From CAVZTX01 sp963778375 (GTDB lineage: Bacteria > Chloroflexota > Ktedonobacteria > Ktedonobacterales > Ktedonobacteraceae): DNA of 64,000 bases. The stretch covers positions 1 through 64,000 of the forward strand of contig CAVZTX010000023.1 of assembly GCA_963778375.1 (NCBI GenBank). The letters are read 5' to 3'. Positions 34,777 to 43,758 of the stretch are shown here, in pieces. Positions within the stretch are counted from its first letter, which is position 1. Each line of letters opens with the position of its first letter. The notes below the pieces were generated by a model, which was not told the origin of the DNA, did no database searches, and saw nothing but the letters and a program-made list of their open reading frames with translations. A program made the position numbers and the translations under genes.

Positions 34777-36399
34777 CTAGTCTGCCAATGCCTCGGCAGA
34801 TTTTTGATCACCCGCAATGACACTTCGTCGCTTGAACCCATACCAGTAGATGGCACCAACGACGAAGAGTACTACCAGTGTGAGTTCAAAGAGTGGTACG
34901 TCATTAATGAAGGGAACGTTGGACAGTCCTGAAAAGGCCACGCCCAATACTGTATTGGTGTAGATACTGCGTAGTCCTCCAAACCATAGAAAGTTGATGA
35001 TCATCAGACCACCATAGATCAGTGCGAGTACGTTGATTAGTATGCCCCAACGACCGAGGCTAAAGGGCGCTTTTTCGTGGGGCCAGCCTCTTAAACGCGC
35101 ACCGAGCGAGGCGATGTTGTTCAGGAAGTACGATGTGTAGATCAGGCCGGTTGCGCCAATCACGATGATGCTAATGGCAGAGGTAAGATTGACAAGAGCT
35201 AGCAAGGGAATCGCGGAAAGCACGGCAACGGCGATGCCTGCCCACATAGGTGTGCGGAATGTTGGGTTGACGGTTCCCCAAACTCTGCCGAAGGGAAGGC
35301 GTCCATCGCGTCCCATTGAGAACATCAGACGAATGGTGGCTGATTGGATGGCCAGCGTGCAGACACAAATGGCAACAAACACGACTCCAAGATACACATC
35401 ACCCCAGAAGCTCCCAAGGGCATCTATGATGATTGTTGGCAGTGCTTGGGTAGCGTTTGCACTGGCTGCAATCCCTTCGATCTTGGTTTGGTTTTGGATT
35501 GCAAGGATGGTGCCGCCCAGGAAAAGGAGGCCCGCGATAAACGAAAGGCCAATAGACCATAGTACACCGCGAGGAGCATTGCGCTGTGGGTCTTTGGTTT
35601 CCTCACCAAGTGTCCCGGCTGTGTCAAAACCATAGATCACAAACAATGACATGAAGAGTGCTGCGGCAAAAGCTCCGAAGTAGCCAAAACCGAAACCTGG
35701 AGTCCAGGGCATAGCAGGCACAGCAGGCGTTGTTGCTGTAGCAGGAACAGCGGCCTGGATATCAGTATGAGGGCCGGTGAAGAGGAAACCAAGAGGGTTG
35801 TGGTGGAAGAAGATCAGTAGAACGAGGGCAAAGAGGAACATGCCGATAATCTCAGCAACCACACCAATGTTATTGATAATGGCGACTAGCCTTACACCTG
35901 CTACATTGATGATGGTACCGATGATGATCGAGATCAGCGCAATGAAGACCGCACTTGGCAAGCCAATGATAGTTGCTGGAATACCAGGGAAGATAGCAAG
36001 CAAGGGAATAGGAATGGTAAATGCTACTCCTGTGATCGTGAGAACGCCTGCAAAAAAGTAAAACCATCCGGTGAACCAGCCCAGACTATAGCCTGAAAGA
36101 CGCTTGCTCCACTGGTAGATGGAACCGGCAATCGGGAAGTGTGAAGCGAGTTCAGCGAAGTTCAGCGCTACAAGGAACTGTCCAATCGCAACAATGGGCC
36201 ATGTCCAGAAGAATGCTGGTCCACCTGCTATCAAGCCGAGGGCGAAGAGGGAGAATGTGCCGGTGGAGACGGAGATGTAGGAGAATGCTACCGCAAAGTT
36301 GGAGAGGAAACCGAGGGTGCGCCGCAATTCCTGTTTGTAACCAAACCTTTGCAGTAATGCTTCGTCTCGCTGCTCCTGAGATAGGTCGCTTTGCGCCAT
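34777..36399 (-). CDS. APC-superfamily amino acid permease
   Basis: This 540-residue, 12-helix transporter belongs to the amino acid/choline (BAT1/UGA4-like) branch. It opens LGFLSNFAVAFSYISVSTGTF, followed by LNFAELASHFPIAGSIYQWSKRLSG, the conserved helix 1-3 region. GFDTAGTLGEETKDPQRNAPRGV is the helix 6-7 signature. Substrate could be GABA, polyamine or a cationic amino acid. The ATG at 36399 follows GGAGG by about 11 bases; a longer frame to 36462 is unlikely. It is not in an operon. Confidence 0.92.
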   Translation of the reverse strand: MAQSDLSQEQRDEALLQRFGYKQELRRTLGFLSNFAVAFSYISVSTGTFSLFALGLIAGGPAFFWTWPIVAIGQFLVALNFAELASHFPIAGSIYQWSKRLSGYSLGWFTGWFYFFAGVLTITGVAFTIPIPLLAIFPGIPATIIGLPSAVFIALISIIIGTIINVAGVRLVAIINNIGVVAEIIGMFLFALVLLIFFHHNPLGFLFTGPHTDIQAAVPATATTPAVPAMPWTPGFGFGYFGAFAAALFMSLFVIYGFDTAGTLGEETKDPQRNAPRGVLWSIGLSFIAGLLFLGGTILAIQNQTKIEGIAASANATQALPTIIIDALGSFWGDVYLGVVFVAICVCTLAIQSATIRLMFSMGRDGRLPFGRVWGTVNPTFRTPMWAGIAVAVLSAIPLLALVNLTSAISIIVIGATGLIYTSYFLNNIASLGARLRGWPHEKAPFSLGRWGILINVLALIYGGLMIINFLWFGGLRSIYTNTVLGVAFSGLSNVPFINDVPLFELTLVVLFVVGAIYWYGFKRRSVIAGDQKSAEALAD

Positions 36400-36861
36400 G
36401 TGAGAATGCCTCCTTTTGGTAGAAGATACCGACAATAAAAACAAGAGAACAACCCCACTCACCTTTGAGTTTGCAGACTATAAGGTGAGCGCGAAAGATG
36501 AAGAGGACAACGAATGATTGCAGATTTACGAGATTCGTATGACGCGATTGTAACTTGTCGCCTATTCGTGACAATCCTCACGAACTGATTCGAAATCCGC
36601 AACTATTTTGATTACATACTAGAGTTTACCATGCCTGTTCGCCAATAAGCAATGTGCCTATATTATACAAGCGTGATGTGGATGTTTTGTGAGAAAGGTT
36701 GGCTTCATACAGGTCTGTGAATTGTCAGAGGTATATGAGAGGGATGGGAGGGTTTTGCGAACTCTATATTGTCATTTTGTTTCGCGAAGGCATACAATAG
36801 CCATCAGGTAGATACTAGAACGAACACTGTGTATTTCTCAACTGTAAGAAAGGATCGATTT
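36400..36861. other. Divergent intergenic region of permease and mdh
   Basis: This 462-base non-coding gap contains the leftward promoter of the permease, not pinned down, and the rightward promoter of mdh at 36769-36798. I see no RNA gene or strong hairpin. Confidence 0.55.
36769..36798 (+). promoter_or_regulatory. Promoter of mdh
   Basis: TTGTCA (36769-36774), 18-base spacer, TACAAT (36793-36798), about 64 bases before the mdh start. Confidence 0.55.
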
Positions 36862-37788
36862 ATGCGAAGCAAGATAACAGTTGTTGGAGCTGGCTTTGTT
36901 GGAAGCACATTGGTCCAGCGGCTGGCGGAACGTGATTACGCCGATGTGGTGATGTACGATATCATTCCGAATATGCCACAAGGCAAGGCGCTGGATATGC
37001 TTGAGGCTGGTCCGGTTGTTGGCTATGACTCACTGGTGATCGGCACGAATGACTATGTTGATACTGATAACTCGGATATCGTTGTGATTACCTCTGGTCT
37101 CCCACGGAAGCCGGGTATGACGCGCGACGACCTGGTTAAGAAAAATCAAGAAATTATTACGCAGGTGACGCGGGAGGTTGTGAAGCACTCACCGAACTCC
37201 ATCATTATTATGGTAACAAATCCCTTGGATGCGATGGCGCAGCTTGCGTACCATATCAGCGGTTTTCCGCGCAATCGTGTTGTGGGTATGGCGGGTGTGC
37301 TGGATACGGCACGTTTTCGCACGTTTATCGCGCAAGAACTGAATGTATCTGTACGTGATGTGCAGGCGTATGTTCTGGGTGGACATGGTGATACGATGGT
37401 GCCTTTGGCTCGTATGTGTACTGTTGCTGGTGTGCCTATTTCGCAATTGTTGCCAGCCGAACGCATTGAACAGATCGTGCAACGCACGCGAGATGGAGGC
37501 GCGGAGATCGTGCAACTGCTTGGGACGGGCAGTGCTTATTTCGCACCATCCGCTTCGGTATTGCAAATGGTGGATTCTATTTTGCTGGATAAGAAGATGA
37601 TTATGCCCTGCGCTGTCTACTTACAAGGTGAGTATGGCATCAAGGATCTTTTTGTTGGCGTGCCAGCTAAATTGGGCGCTGGTGGCATGGAGCAGGTGAT
37701 TGAGATTGAGTTGAATGAGAATGAGCGTGGGTTGCTGCAGAAGTCGGCGAATGCGGTGAAGGAGTTGGTGGGAGTAATGGGGATTTAA
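36862..37788 (+). CDS. mdh: Malate dehydrogenase
   Basis: It catalyses NAD-dependent interconversion of malate and oxaloacetate in the TCA cycle. The 308 residues are normal for the LDH-like MDH group. Motifs: VVGAGFVGSTL (NAD fold), SGLPRKPGMTRDDL (substrate Arg residues; this Arg favours malate over lactate), VTNPLDAM, RVVGMAGVLDTARFR, and catalytic His in GGHGDTMVPLAR. AGAAAGGA lies eight bases before the ATG at 36862. A longer frame from 36769 is not supported. Confidence 0.96.
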   Translation: MRSKITVVGAGFVGSTLVQRLAERDYADVVMYDIIPNMPQGKALDMLEAGPVVGYDSLVIGTNDYVDTDNSDIVVITSGLPRKPGMTRDDLVKKNQEIITQVTREVVKHSPNSIIIMVTNPLDAMAQLAYHISGFPRNRVVGMAGVLDTARFRTFIAQELNVSVRDVQAYVLGGHGDTMVPLARMCTVAGVPISQLLPAERIEQIVQRTRDGGAEIVQLLGTGSAYFAPSASVLQMVDSILLDKKMIMPCAVYLQGEYGIKDLFVGVPAKLGAGGMEQVIEIELNENERGLLQKSANAVKELVGVMGI

Positions 37789-37938
37789 GTCTATAGTTGA
37801 TCTCATGATGAACTTTGGCATGGTATTGAGGAGATATCATGCCATTTTTATTAGGAAGAGCTATTTGAGAAGAAGTTAAACCAATTCACAAGGTGTGATA
37901 GAATAAAGATGCAAATTGAAGGGAAAGGCCGAAAAATT

Positions 37939-38169
37939 ATGTATCGGTTTCTGATCATCATTGAGCAGAGCAGCCGCAATTATAGCGCGTATGCTCCCGA
38001 CCTTCCTGGCTGTATAGCCACGGGAAAAACCTTGGATGAGGTTAAATCTAATATGCGTGAAGCTATCAAAATGCATATTGAGGGGATGGTTGAAGATCAG
38101 GAGCCTATTCCCACGTCTCAGACTATGGTGGACTACCTGGATATTTCTATTCCCGGCTCAGCAGCTTGA
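37939..38169 (+). CDS. HicB-family protein (orphan antitoxin-like)
   Basis: The 76-residue product MYRFLIIIEQSSRNYSAYAPDLPGCIATGKTLDEVKSN... has the HicB partial RNase H fold: YSAYAPDLPGCIATG, then a helix with KTLDEVKSNMREAIKMHIEGM. It lacks a C-terminal DNA-binding helix. No HicA toxin gene is found on either side, so it is a solitary HicB-like protein, common in many bacteria. I chose the ATG at 37939 with AAAGG upstream. Its 3' end overlaps rsmI by 37 bases. Confidence 0.85.
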   Translation: MYRFLIIIEQSSRNYSAYAPDLPGCIATGKTLDEVKSNMREAIKMHIEGMVEDQEPIPTSQTMVDYLDISIPGSAA

Positions 38170-38864
38170 TCTCCTTGATCCTCTTCGGGTCTTGATCCCT
38201 TCTCTGTACCTGCAATCACCACAATATACTCTCCTCTCACCTTTGATTGCCCAATAGATTTCAATAGCTCTGAGATTGTTCCCCTTACAACGGCTTCGAA
38301 CATCTTCGTGAGATCGTTGGCAAGCGCGGCCTCTCGATTTCCGAATACTTCGAGGGCGTCTTTTAAGAATGCTTCGAGGCGATAGGGGCTTTCGTAGAAG
38401 ATGAGGGTGTGGGGTGATTCTTTGTCGATTTCTAGAAAGCGGTGCCGGGGGCCGGATTTGCGAGGGGGGAAGCCGCGAAAGGTGAAGCTGTGAACAGGTA
38501 ATCCAGAGAGGACCAGGGCCATGATGAGGGCGGTTGGACCTGGTATCATGGTTACCTCTATTTGGGCTGCTATTGCTCGTCGCACCAGAGTAAAGCCGGG
38601 GTCGGAGATGCCGGGCGTACCTGCGTTTGTGACGAGGGCAACGGATTTGCCTTGCTTTAGTAGTTCCTCGATATGTTCTCCTGCTCGCTGTTCATTGTGC
38701 TCATGGAAGGCTAGTTGGGGTTTGGAAATATCAAAGTGCTTGAGGAGCATGCCGGTCTTGCGCGTGTCCTCACTTGCGATAATATCAACTTCGCGCAGCG
38801 TTGTGAGCGCACGCAGTGTGATATCGTTCAGGTTTCCGATGGGAGTAGCGACAAGGTAGAGCAT
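38133..38864 (-). CDS. rsmI: 16S rRNA (cytidine-1402-2'-O)-methyltransferase
   Basis: RsmI methylates the ribose of C1402 in the decoding centre of 16S rRNA using SAM. The 243 residues hold the tetrapyrrole-methylase fold: LVATPIGNLNDITLRAL, ASEDTRKTGMLLKHFDI, FHEHNE, VTNAGTPGISDPG, IPGPTALIMAL, GFPPRK, and ESPYRLEAFLKDALEVFG. It is about 35 residues shorter than E. coli RsmI because the C-terminal domain is missing or reduced. The ATG lies six bases after the ligase stop, with GGAGGG within the ligase 3' end as ribosome site. Confidence 0.95.
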   Translation of the reverse strand: MLYLVATPIGNLNDITLRALTTLREVDIIASEDTRKTGMLLKHFDISKPQLAFHEHNEQRAGEHIEELLKQGKSVALVTNAGTPGISDPGFTLVRRAIAAQIEVTMIPGPTALIMALVLSGLPVHSFTFRGFPPRKSGPRHRFLEIDKESPHTLIFYESPYRLEAFLKDALEVFGNREAALANDLTKMFEAVVRGTISELLKSIGQSKVRGEYIVVIAGTEKGSRPEEDQGDQAAEPGIEISR

Positions 38865-38870
38865 TTTGTC

Positions 38871-40469
38871 CTAGCCCTCCGCTTTTGATTCTTTGCGTAT
38901 TTGTGAGAGTTTGTCGAGTAGTTCGGGCCGTTTAACTTTCAATGTATGGGTCCGTGGGAAGTCTTGTTCGGGCCAGATGGTGAAACCGCGCACTTGTTGA
39001 TGTGAAGCTAATTGCTTGTTCGCTTGCTGAATGGCTGATTTAGCCTTGCTGGGATCATCCATTAATAGGACTGCATGTACGACTGGCCCCGAATCTTGCT
39101 CCATAAGCCCAAGGACAACGGCATCCTTAATCAGGGGATTGGTGAGCAGTACGTTTTCTATGTCTTCCGGAAAGACGTTTAAGCCATTGGGAAGCACGAT
39201 CAGGTTTTTCTTGCGTCCCTTTAAATAGAGGTTGCCTTTGGCATCTTGAGAGCCTAGATCGCCAGTGTGATACCAACCATTCTCAAAGGCGGCAGCGGTC
39301 GCTTCGGGGTTTTTCCAGTATCCAAGGGCGACATTTGGTCCCCGCACCAGGATTTCGCCATCGTCTGCGATGCGCACCTCTTCACCTGGGAGCGTCTTCC
39401 CGATGGAGTTAAATAAATGCTCATTAAAGGGAGTGGCTGAGACAACGGGTGAGCATTCGGTTGCGCCGTATCCCTGCAAGACGCGGAAGCCCATATGTTC
39501 CCAGCGCTCAGCAAGCTTGGGAGGGAGGTAAGCCCCCCCACTGACAAAAAAGCGAAAATGTCCACCAAAGCGCTGATGTACGTTTCGGAAGAGGATGCGC
39601 CTGAGGCGAAAGGGCAGGTAAGGAGCGATGCGATGCAGCATTTCCCACTGCTTCTCTTTGTGCTGGCGGCGTACCTCCCGCTCTATGCCGTTTAAAAAGA
39701 GTTGCAGAGCCTGCGGCACCAACACCATACAGGTGACCTGCTGAGAGGAGAGCAGTTTGAGTAGGGTCTCTGGCACCAGGGAGCGAGCATAGACGTTGCT
39801 GCCTCCAGAGTAGAGCAGTGCAACCTCGATCGTCATTTCAAACATGTGGCTGAGTGGCAGGATTGAGAGTGCTCGGTCGCTAGCCCGGATGTCTACAACC
39901 TTCACTGCTGCGATGGCATTACTGCTGATGTTACGATGCGAGAGCATTACTCCTTTGGGTTGGCCCGTGGTACCAGAAGTAAATACTAGCTCTGCCAGGT
40001 CATCACCGCTTACTGTTGGTAATTTTGTCGTATCAAGCATTCCTTCGGGAAGTTTGTCGATATCTAGAAGGGGAAGTGGAGGTTGTTTCAGGCTATCATA
40101 CTGCTTTACTGTTGAAATGAGTAACTTTGCCTCGGTCGTTTGAGTAATTCGAGCAAGGAAATCTTCACGCGAATTGACATCCAGTGGAACGACTACTCCA
40201 CCTACAAGTAATGTTCCTAAATATGCAACCATCCAATTTATACAACTCGCGGACCAAATGAGAAGGCGATCCCCCGGTTTCATCTGTTGCTCCTGAAGGT
40301 ATCCCGCAAAACGATGAACACGTTCCTGGAGTGCGGCGTATGTCAGGGTATCCATCTGATTACCATCAATAGGTTCAATAAGCGCAGAGCGATTCTTGAA
40401 GCGTTCAGCGGAAGTGGTAAATAATTCGTTGATGGTTTCCACATCTTCCTCTTTCTGATATGTGGACAT
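38871..40469 (-). CDS. AMP-dependent acyl-CoA synthetase/ligase
   Basis: The 532-residue adenylate-forming enzyme has VFTSGTTGQPKGVMLSHRN, GYGATECSPVVSAT, HTGDLGSQDAKGNLYLKGR, KKNLIVLPNGLNVFPEDIE and a C-terminal lysine in HTLKVKR. It resembles long-chain acyl-CoA ligases and the AMP-ligase half of Aas. The ATG at 40469 has no ribosome site; a GTG at 40442 (METINELF) follows GAGG by five bases and may be the true start. It is co-transcribed with rsmI. Confidence 0.9.
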   Translation of the reverse strand: MSTYQKEEDVETINELFTTSAERFKNRSALIEPIDGNQMDTLTYAALQERVHRFAGYLQEQQMKPGDRLLIWSASCINWMVAYLGTLLVGGVVVPLDVNSREDFLARITQTTEAKLLISTVKQYDSLKQPPLPLLDIDKLPEGMLDTTKLPTVSGDDLAELVFTSGTTGQPKGVMLSHRNISSNAIAAVKVVDIRASDRALSILPLSHMFEMTIEVALLYSGGSNVYARSLVPETLLKLLSSQQVTCMVLVPQALQLFLNGIEREVRRQHKEKQWEMLHRIAPYLPFRLRRILFRNVHQRFGGHFRFFVSGGAYLPPKLAERWEHMGFRVLQGYGATECSPVVSATPFNEHLFNSIGKTLPGEEVRIADDGEILVRGPNVALGYWKNPEATAAAFENGWYHTGDLGSQDAKGNLYLKGRKKNLIVLPNGLNVFPEDIENVLLTNPLIKDAVVLGLMEQDSGPVVHAVLLMDDPSKAKSAIQQANKQLASHQQVRGFTIWPEQDFPRTHTLKVKRPELLDKLSQIRKESKAEG

Positions 40470-41250
40470 CTCAATAATATTAGGAAAAAATTCCTAATTA
40501 TTTGTGGTAGCTTGCTAATGATGCAATGTCGAAAATATACTATAGCCTATGATCTAGCATTATAGAGGAAGCAAATGCTTTTTACCAGGGTATAGCTAGC
40601 AAGGAAACCTAAAGCGGTTCTTACATGTTAACTATTGCAACTGAATTACTGTAAAACAGAGTATTGAATGCATAACCATTTAATACGTTTGTTGATCATC
40701 TTTTTTGGAATACGCAACTTATTTATTCAACTTCCTTATAATTTTTCGTATTATTGGTTCCTTGATGTCTCGAATATGATAATAGCGTCTATAATACGAA
40801 GTTGTTACGGTGACTTGATAGAAAGCAATATGAGAGTAAAAAGCAAATTTGCCGCTCGACTTGAGAGGTTTGATGTACTGGTATATAATAGAACAAGAAA
40901 TGTTATAAATTATTTTGTTTGCTTTTAACTTTATTAGCGATATTCAGTGAAGTACCAATATTTTGTATCAAAAAATATCGAAAAAATCTGCTAAAGATGC
41001 TAGTATCTTTGTCAGTTTACCTTCAAATAAATTGTTGAATTCTGATATTCAATATGTTATCATATATAACGGAGGATTCTGTTGATGTCTCTCTTAGTTG
41101 AGATGTAATAAGCTCATAAAAAGATGTATCTCTTGATAAGATACAAAAGGTGCAGGTAATTAGGAATTGCTTGTACTGAGACAGTTCAACAAACTTGTAT
41201 TCGGGTATTTCCCCCATACCCATTCTTAAATAAAGAAAGGAAACGTTCGT
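40470..41250. other. 781-bp AT-rich non-coding region
   Basis: It is strikingly A/T-rich compared with its neighbours, with many TAT, ATA and AAT runs. One 86-codon frame (40668-40928) lacks a ribosome site and resembles no family. It presumably carries promoters for the leftward ligase and rightward HTH-TPR gene. I see no tRNA or clear terminator. Confidence 0.6.
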
Positions 41251-42633
41251 ATGGCTTCGCTTGAAACTGCGAATGTCGGAAAAGCTGTGGCTGCCAGAGT
41301 CGGTACGAACATTCGAGAGGTCCGTACGAAGCTTGGGTTGACTCAAGCTCAACTTGCAGCGCCAGAATTTTCAATCTCGTACATTTCTGCGATAGAGAGA
41401 GGAAAAATTCGACCATCACTGAAAGCTCTCTCGATTTTAGCAAAACGATTAGATGTTCCATTGACCTTCTTGCTTGAGGGTTCTCCGGCAGGGGCTGCTG
41501 AAGCCCGTGCTGTGGGCTACTCTCCTGCAGATTCTGGACCTGACCAACGGATTGATGTTGACCTGCTTCAAGCGAGTGTGCTGGTGCAGCAGCGTGCCTT
41601 CCAAAAGGCGGCTGAGGTGTTGGACCCCATTCAACCGGAGCGGATCACCACAGATCAAGTGTATCGATTGTATCTGTTACGTGGACAAATTCACTTAGGT
41701 CAGAAGGAATATCAGGAGGCGGTCGTCGACCTGCGGGCTGCTGTCACGCAGGGCGAAGGCTTGAATGACATTGAGTATATTGAGCGCGCCCGCAATCTCT
41801 TAGGCAAGGCCTACTTCTTGCTATATAACTATACTCTGGCGATGGAGAATCATCTGAGATGCAATAGCGCCATTGAGAACGGGCATATTAATGATCCTGT
41901 GTTTTCACTTGATGTCTATAGCAATCTTGCCAATGACTACTTCCGCCTGGGTGACCTGGGAAAAGCCGTCACTTTCTATCATCGTGCCTTAGCGATGCTG
42001 GAAGAAGTGACACGCGACAGTAAGAGTTATGCTCAGAAGTATATGGAGATTAGTCAGCGCTATAAATCCGTCGGGAAGCTGACGATTGCACGCGATTATG
42101 CCATGAAGAGCCTGGCTATCTATGAGATGCGCGATGAGCAGCGGCTGGTTGGATTGACGCATCAGCGTCTAGGCAAGGCATTGGAGCGACAAAACGATCT
42201 GGATGGAGCAGAGGCAGAGTACCGACAGGCGATTGATATTGAGCGTGAGCTTGAGGATGATGCCGCCGCATCGCTGTGCTACACGAGCCTGGCGGAGTTG
42301 TTGCAGAAGCGTGGACAAACGCAGCAGGCAGAAGCCGAGGCACAGGAGGCGCTCACCTTTGCACGTGCTAGTCAAGATGCGCAGATGCAAGGGCAGGCGC
42401 TGATTGCGTTAGCACAAATCCGGCACGGCGGTGATGATTATGCGGGAGCTGATGAGCTGTTCACGCAGGCGCTTCAACTCCTGGATGCGTCGAATGCGCA
42501 TGAAGTTGCCGCAACAGCGTATTCACGCTATGGCAAGTTGTTGGAGGATCGTGGTGATATCACCGGCAGCTTGAGTGCAATTAAGAAAGCGCTTGAGCAC
42601 CAGCGTCAAGGTAAACGCGGCGATTTAGAATAA
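41251..42633 (+). CDS. HTH-XRE regulator with TPR repeats (paralogue A)
   Basis: The 460 residues have an N-terminal XRE domain (about 15-80: NIREVRTKLGLTQAQLAAPEFSISYISAIERGKIRPSLKALSILAKRL) followed by about eight TPR helix pairs, e.g. VYSNLANDYFRLGDLGKAVTFYHRAL and THQRLGKALERQNDLDGAEAEYRQAI. The layout is that of RRNPP-type peptide-binding regulators (Rgg, PlcR, NprR), though a peptide ligand is only inference. AAAGGAAACG lies upstream of the ATG. It precedes a sigma/anti-sigma-like pair, 192 bases away. A close paralogue is at 45349-46710. Confidence 0.9.
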   Translation: MASLETANVGKAVAARVGTNIREVRTKLGLTQAQLAAPEFSISYISAIERGKIRPSLKALSILAKRLDVPLTFLLEGSPAGAAEARAVGYSPADSGPDQRIDVDLLQASVLVQQRAFQKAAEVLDPIQPERITTDQVYRLYLLRGQIHLGQKEYQEAVVDLRAAVTQGEGLNDIEYIERARNLLGKAYFLLYNYTLAMENHLRCNSAIENGHINDPVFSLDVYSNLANDYFRLGDLGKAVTFYHRALAMLEEVTRDSKSYAQKYMEISQRYKSVGKLTIARDYAMKSLAIYEMRDEQRLVGLTHQRLGKALERQNDLDGAEAEYRQAIDIERELEDDAAASLCYTSLAELLQKRGQTQQAEAEAQEALTFARASQDAQMQGQALIALAQIRHGGDDYAGADELFTQALQLLDASNAHEVAATAYSRYGKLLEDRGDITGSLSAIKKALEHQRQGKRGDLE

Positions 42634-42650
42634 CGGGTCTTAGCACAAAA

Positions 42651-42739
42651 CAAGGCGACTTTGTGGTTGCTCCTACTTCCTACGATAGGAGACGGAAATC
42701 AAACTTCGTATAAGTAGGGGCAGCCTTAAGGTCGCCTTG
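42651..42739. repeat. Imperfect 26-bp inverted repeat element
   Basis: The arms at 42651-42676 (CAAGGCGACTTTGTGGTTGC...) and 42714-42739 are reverse complements with about five mismatches. A small TCCTA/TAGGA hairpin sits between them. The GTAGGGGC core resembles motifs in other intergenic gaps of the window. It is probably a dispersed, transcribed palindromic element. Confidence 0.7.
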
Positions 42740-42825
42740 AGCATTTTTCTATGTTAAAATACTATTATGCGATAGCCCGTAGATAAAAATGTAGTTTCGC
42801 CGATGCTTCGGAGGAAGTTCTCGCA

Positions 42826-43728
42826 ATGCCATTTACGGCACATGATCTCAGGTATCATTTAGAACAAAGTTTTCCTATCCTGCAAGCCTATCTGTATCAG
42901 CGAGCACAACGCTATTTGGGGGACCTAAAATACGATGCGTTTGAAGTTGACCAAGTAGTCGGACATGTGATTGATTACTTAACGCGTTTAGGTATATTGG
43001 GAGGCGGTGATTCCGCGCCAGAAACTGCTTTGGACCGGCTGACCAATGCCCAGTTTTATGCGTTTCTGAACCGCACCATTCGGAACAAAGCAATTGATCG
43101 TCTGCGTAAGAAACGTCCGCCAATGTATGCGCTTGCTGATCACGAGGGAGCAGGGGTTGAGGGGGACGAAATTGATCCCTTAAGCGAGGCGAGTGAGTCC
43201 TTCCTGGGGACGGTGCCTTTTGCCACTCCGGAAGAGGCCGCGCTCGAAGCGGCTTCGCGTGAAGAGCTTCGTAGTCTGCTGAAACATTGTATCAAGGCGT
43301 TGAGCAGCGCTCCTCGGCAGTTTCAGGCAGTGATACAGGAACTCGAAGAGGTCGGTGCTGATGAGATTATCGAGGATATGCGCAGGGAATTTCCGGAAGT
43401 TTTTCCTACTGATCTGACACTTGCTCATCTCAGCCAGCATAAAGACCATGCTCACAAGAAATTGCGACATTGTTTGCAAAAAAGTAGCACAAATTTGGCA
43501 GTTATGATTGCATTACGTATTACAGAGTATAGAGTACCTCTCACCGGTAGTGATGAGCTATCGGTGCCTATTTCGACCCTGGCGCAGGAAGATCTTTCCG
43601 AAGATGACGTGCGGATGGGGCTGAAACAATTAGTTGCTGAAGGCTTACTTCACTGGCAGGGCGAGCAGATTGTTCGCTGCACATCTGCGCAAGAAAAGCG
43701 TCTTGCACGCTTCTACGAAGGAGAGTAG
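42826..43728 (+). CDS. Divergent ECF-like sigma factor
   Basis: The 300-residue protein has a region-2-like block: VVGHVIDYLTRLGILG, then FYAFLNRTIRNKAIDRLRKKRPP. That matches the RNxxxDxxRk pattern of sigma region 2.3-2.4. A region-4-like helix pair follows (LTLAHLSQHKDHAHKKLRHCL), far more divergent than usual. The last 85 residues form an extra winged-helix-like tail (VPISTLAQEDLSEDDVRMGLKQLVAEGLLHW). GGAGGAAG precedes the ATG. The next gene encodes a HxxxCxxC protein, so I read the pair as sigma and anti-sigma. An alternative is a sigma-like DNA-binding protein without polymerase function. Confidence 0.6.
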   Translation: MPFTAHDLRYHLEQSFPILQAYLYQRAQRYLGDLKYDAFEVDQVVGHVIDYLTRLGILGGGDSAPETALDRLTNAQFYAFLNRTIRNKAIDRLRKKRPPMYALADHEGAGVEGDEIDPLSEASESFLGTVPFATPEEAALEAASREELRSLLKHCIKALSSAPRQFQAVIQELEEVGADEIIEDMRREFPEVFPTDLTLAHLSQHKDHAHKKLRHCLQKSSTNLAVMIALRITEYRVPLTGSDELSVPISTLAQEDLSEDDVRMGLKQLVAEGLLHWQGEQIVRCTSAQEKRLARFYEGE

Positions 43729-43758
43729 GCGTACGTACGGACTCTGGAAAGGGCAAAC

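Noticed and set aside
40668..40928. 86-codon ORF in the AT-rich gap
   Set aside because: No ribosome site and no family resemblance; stop-free length is easily reached by chance.
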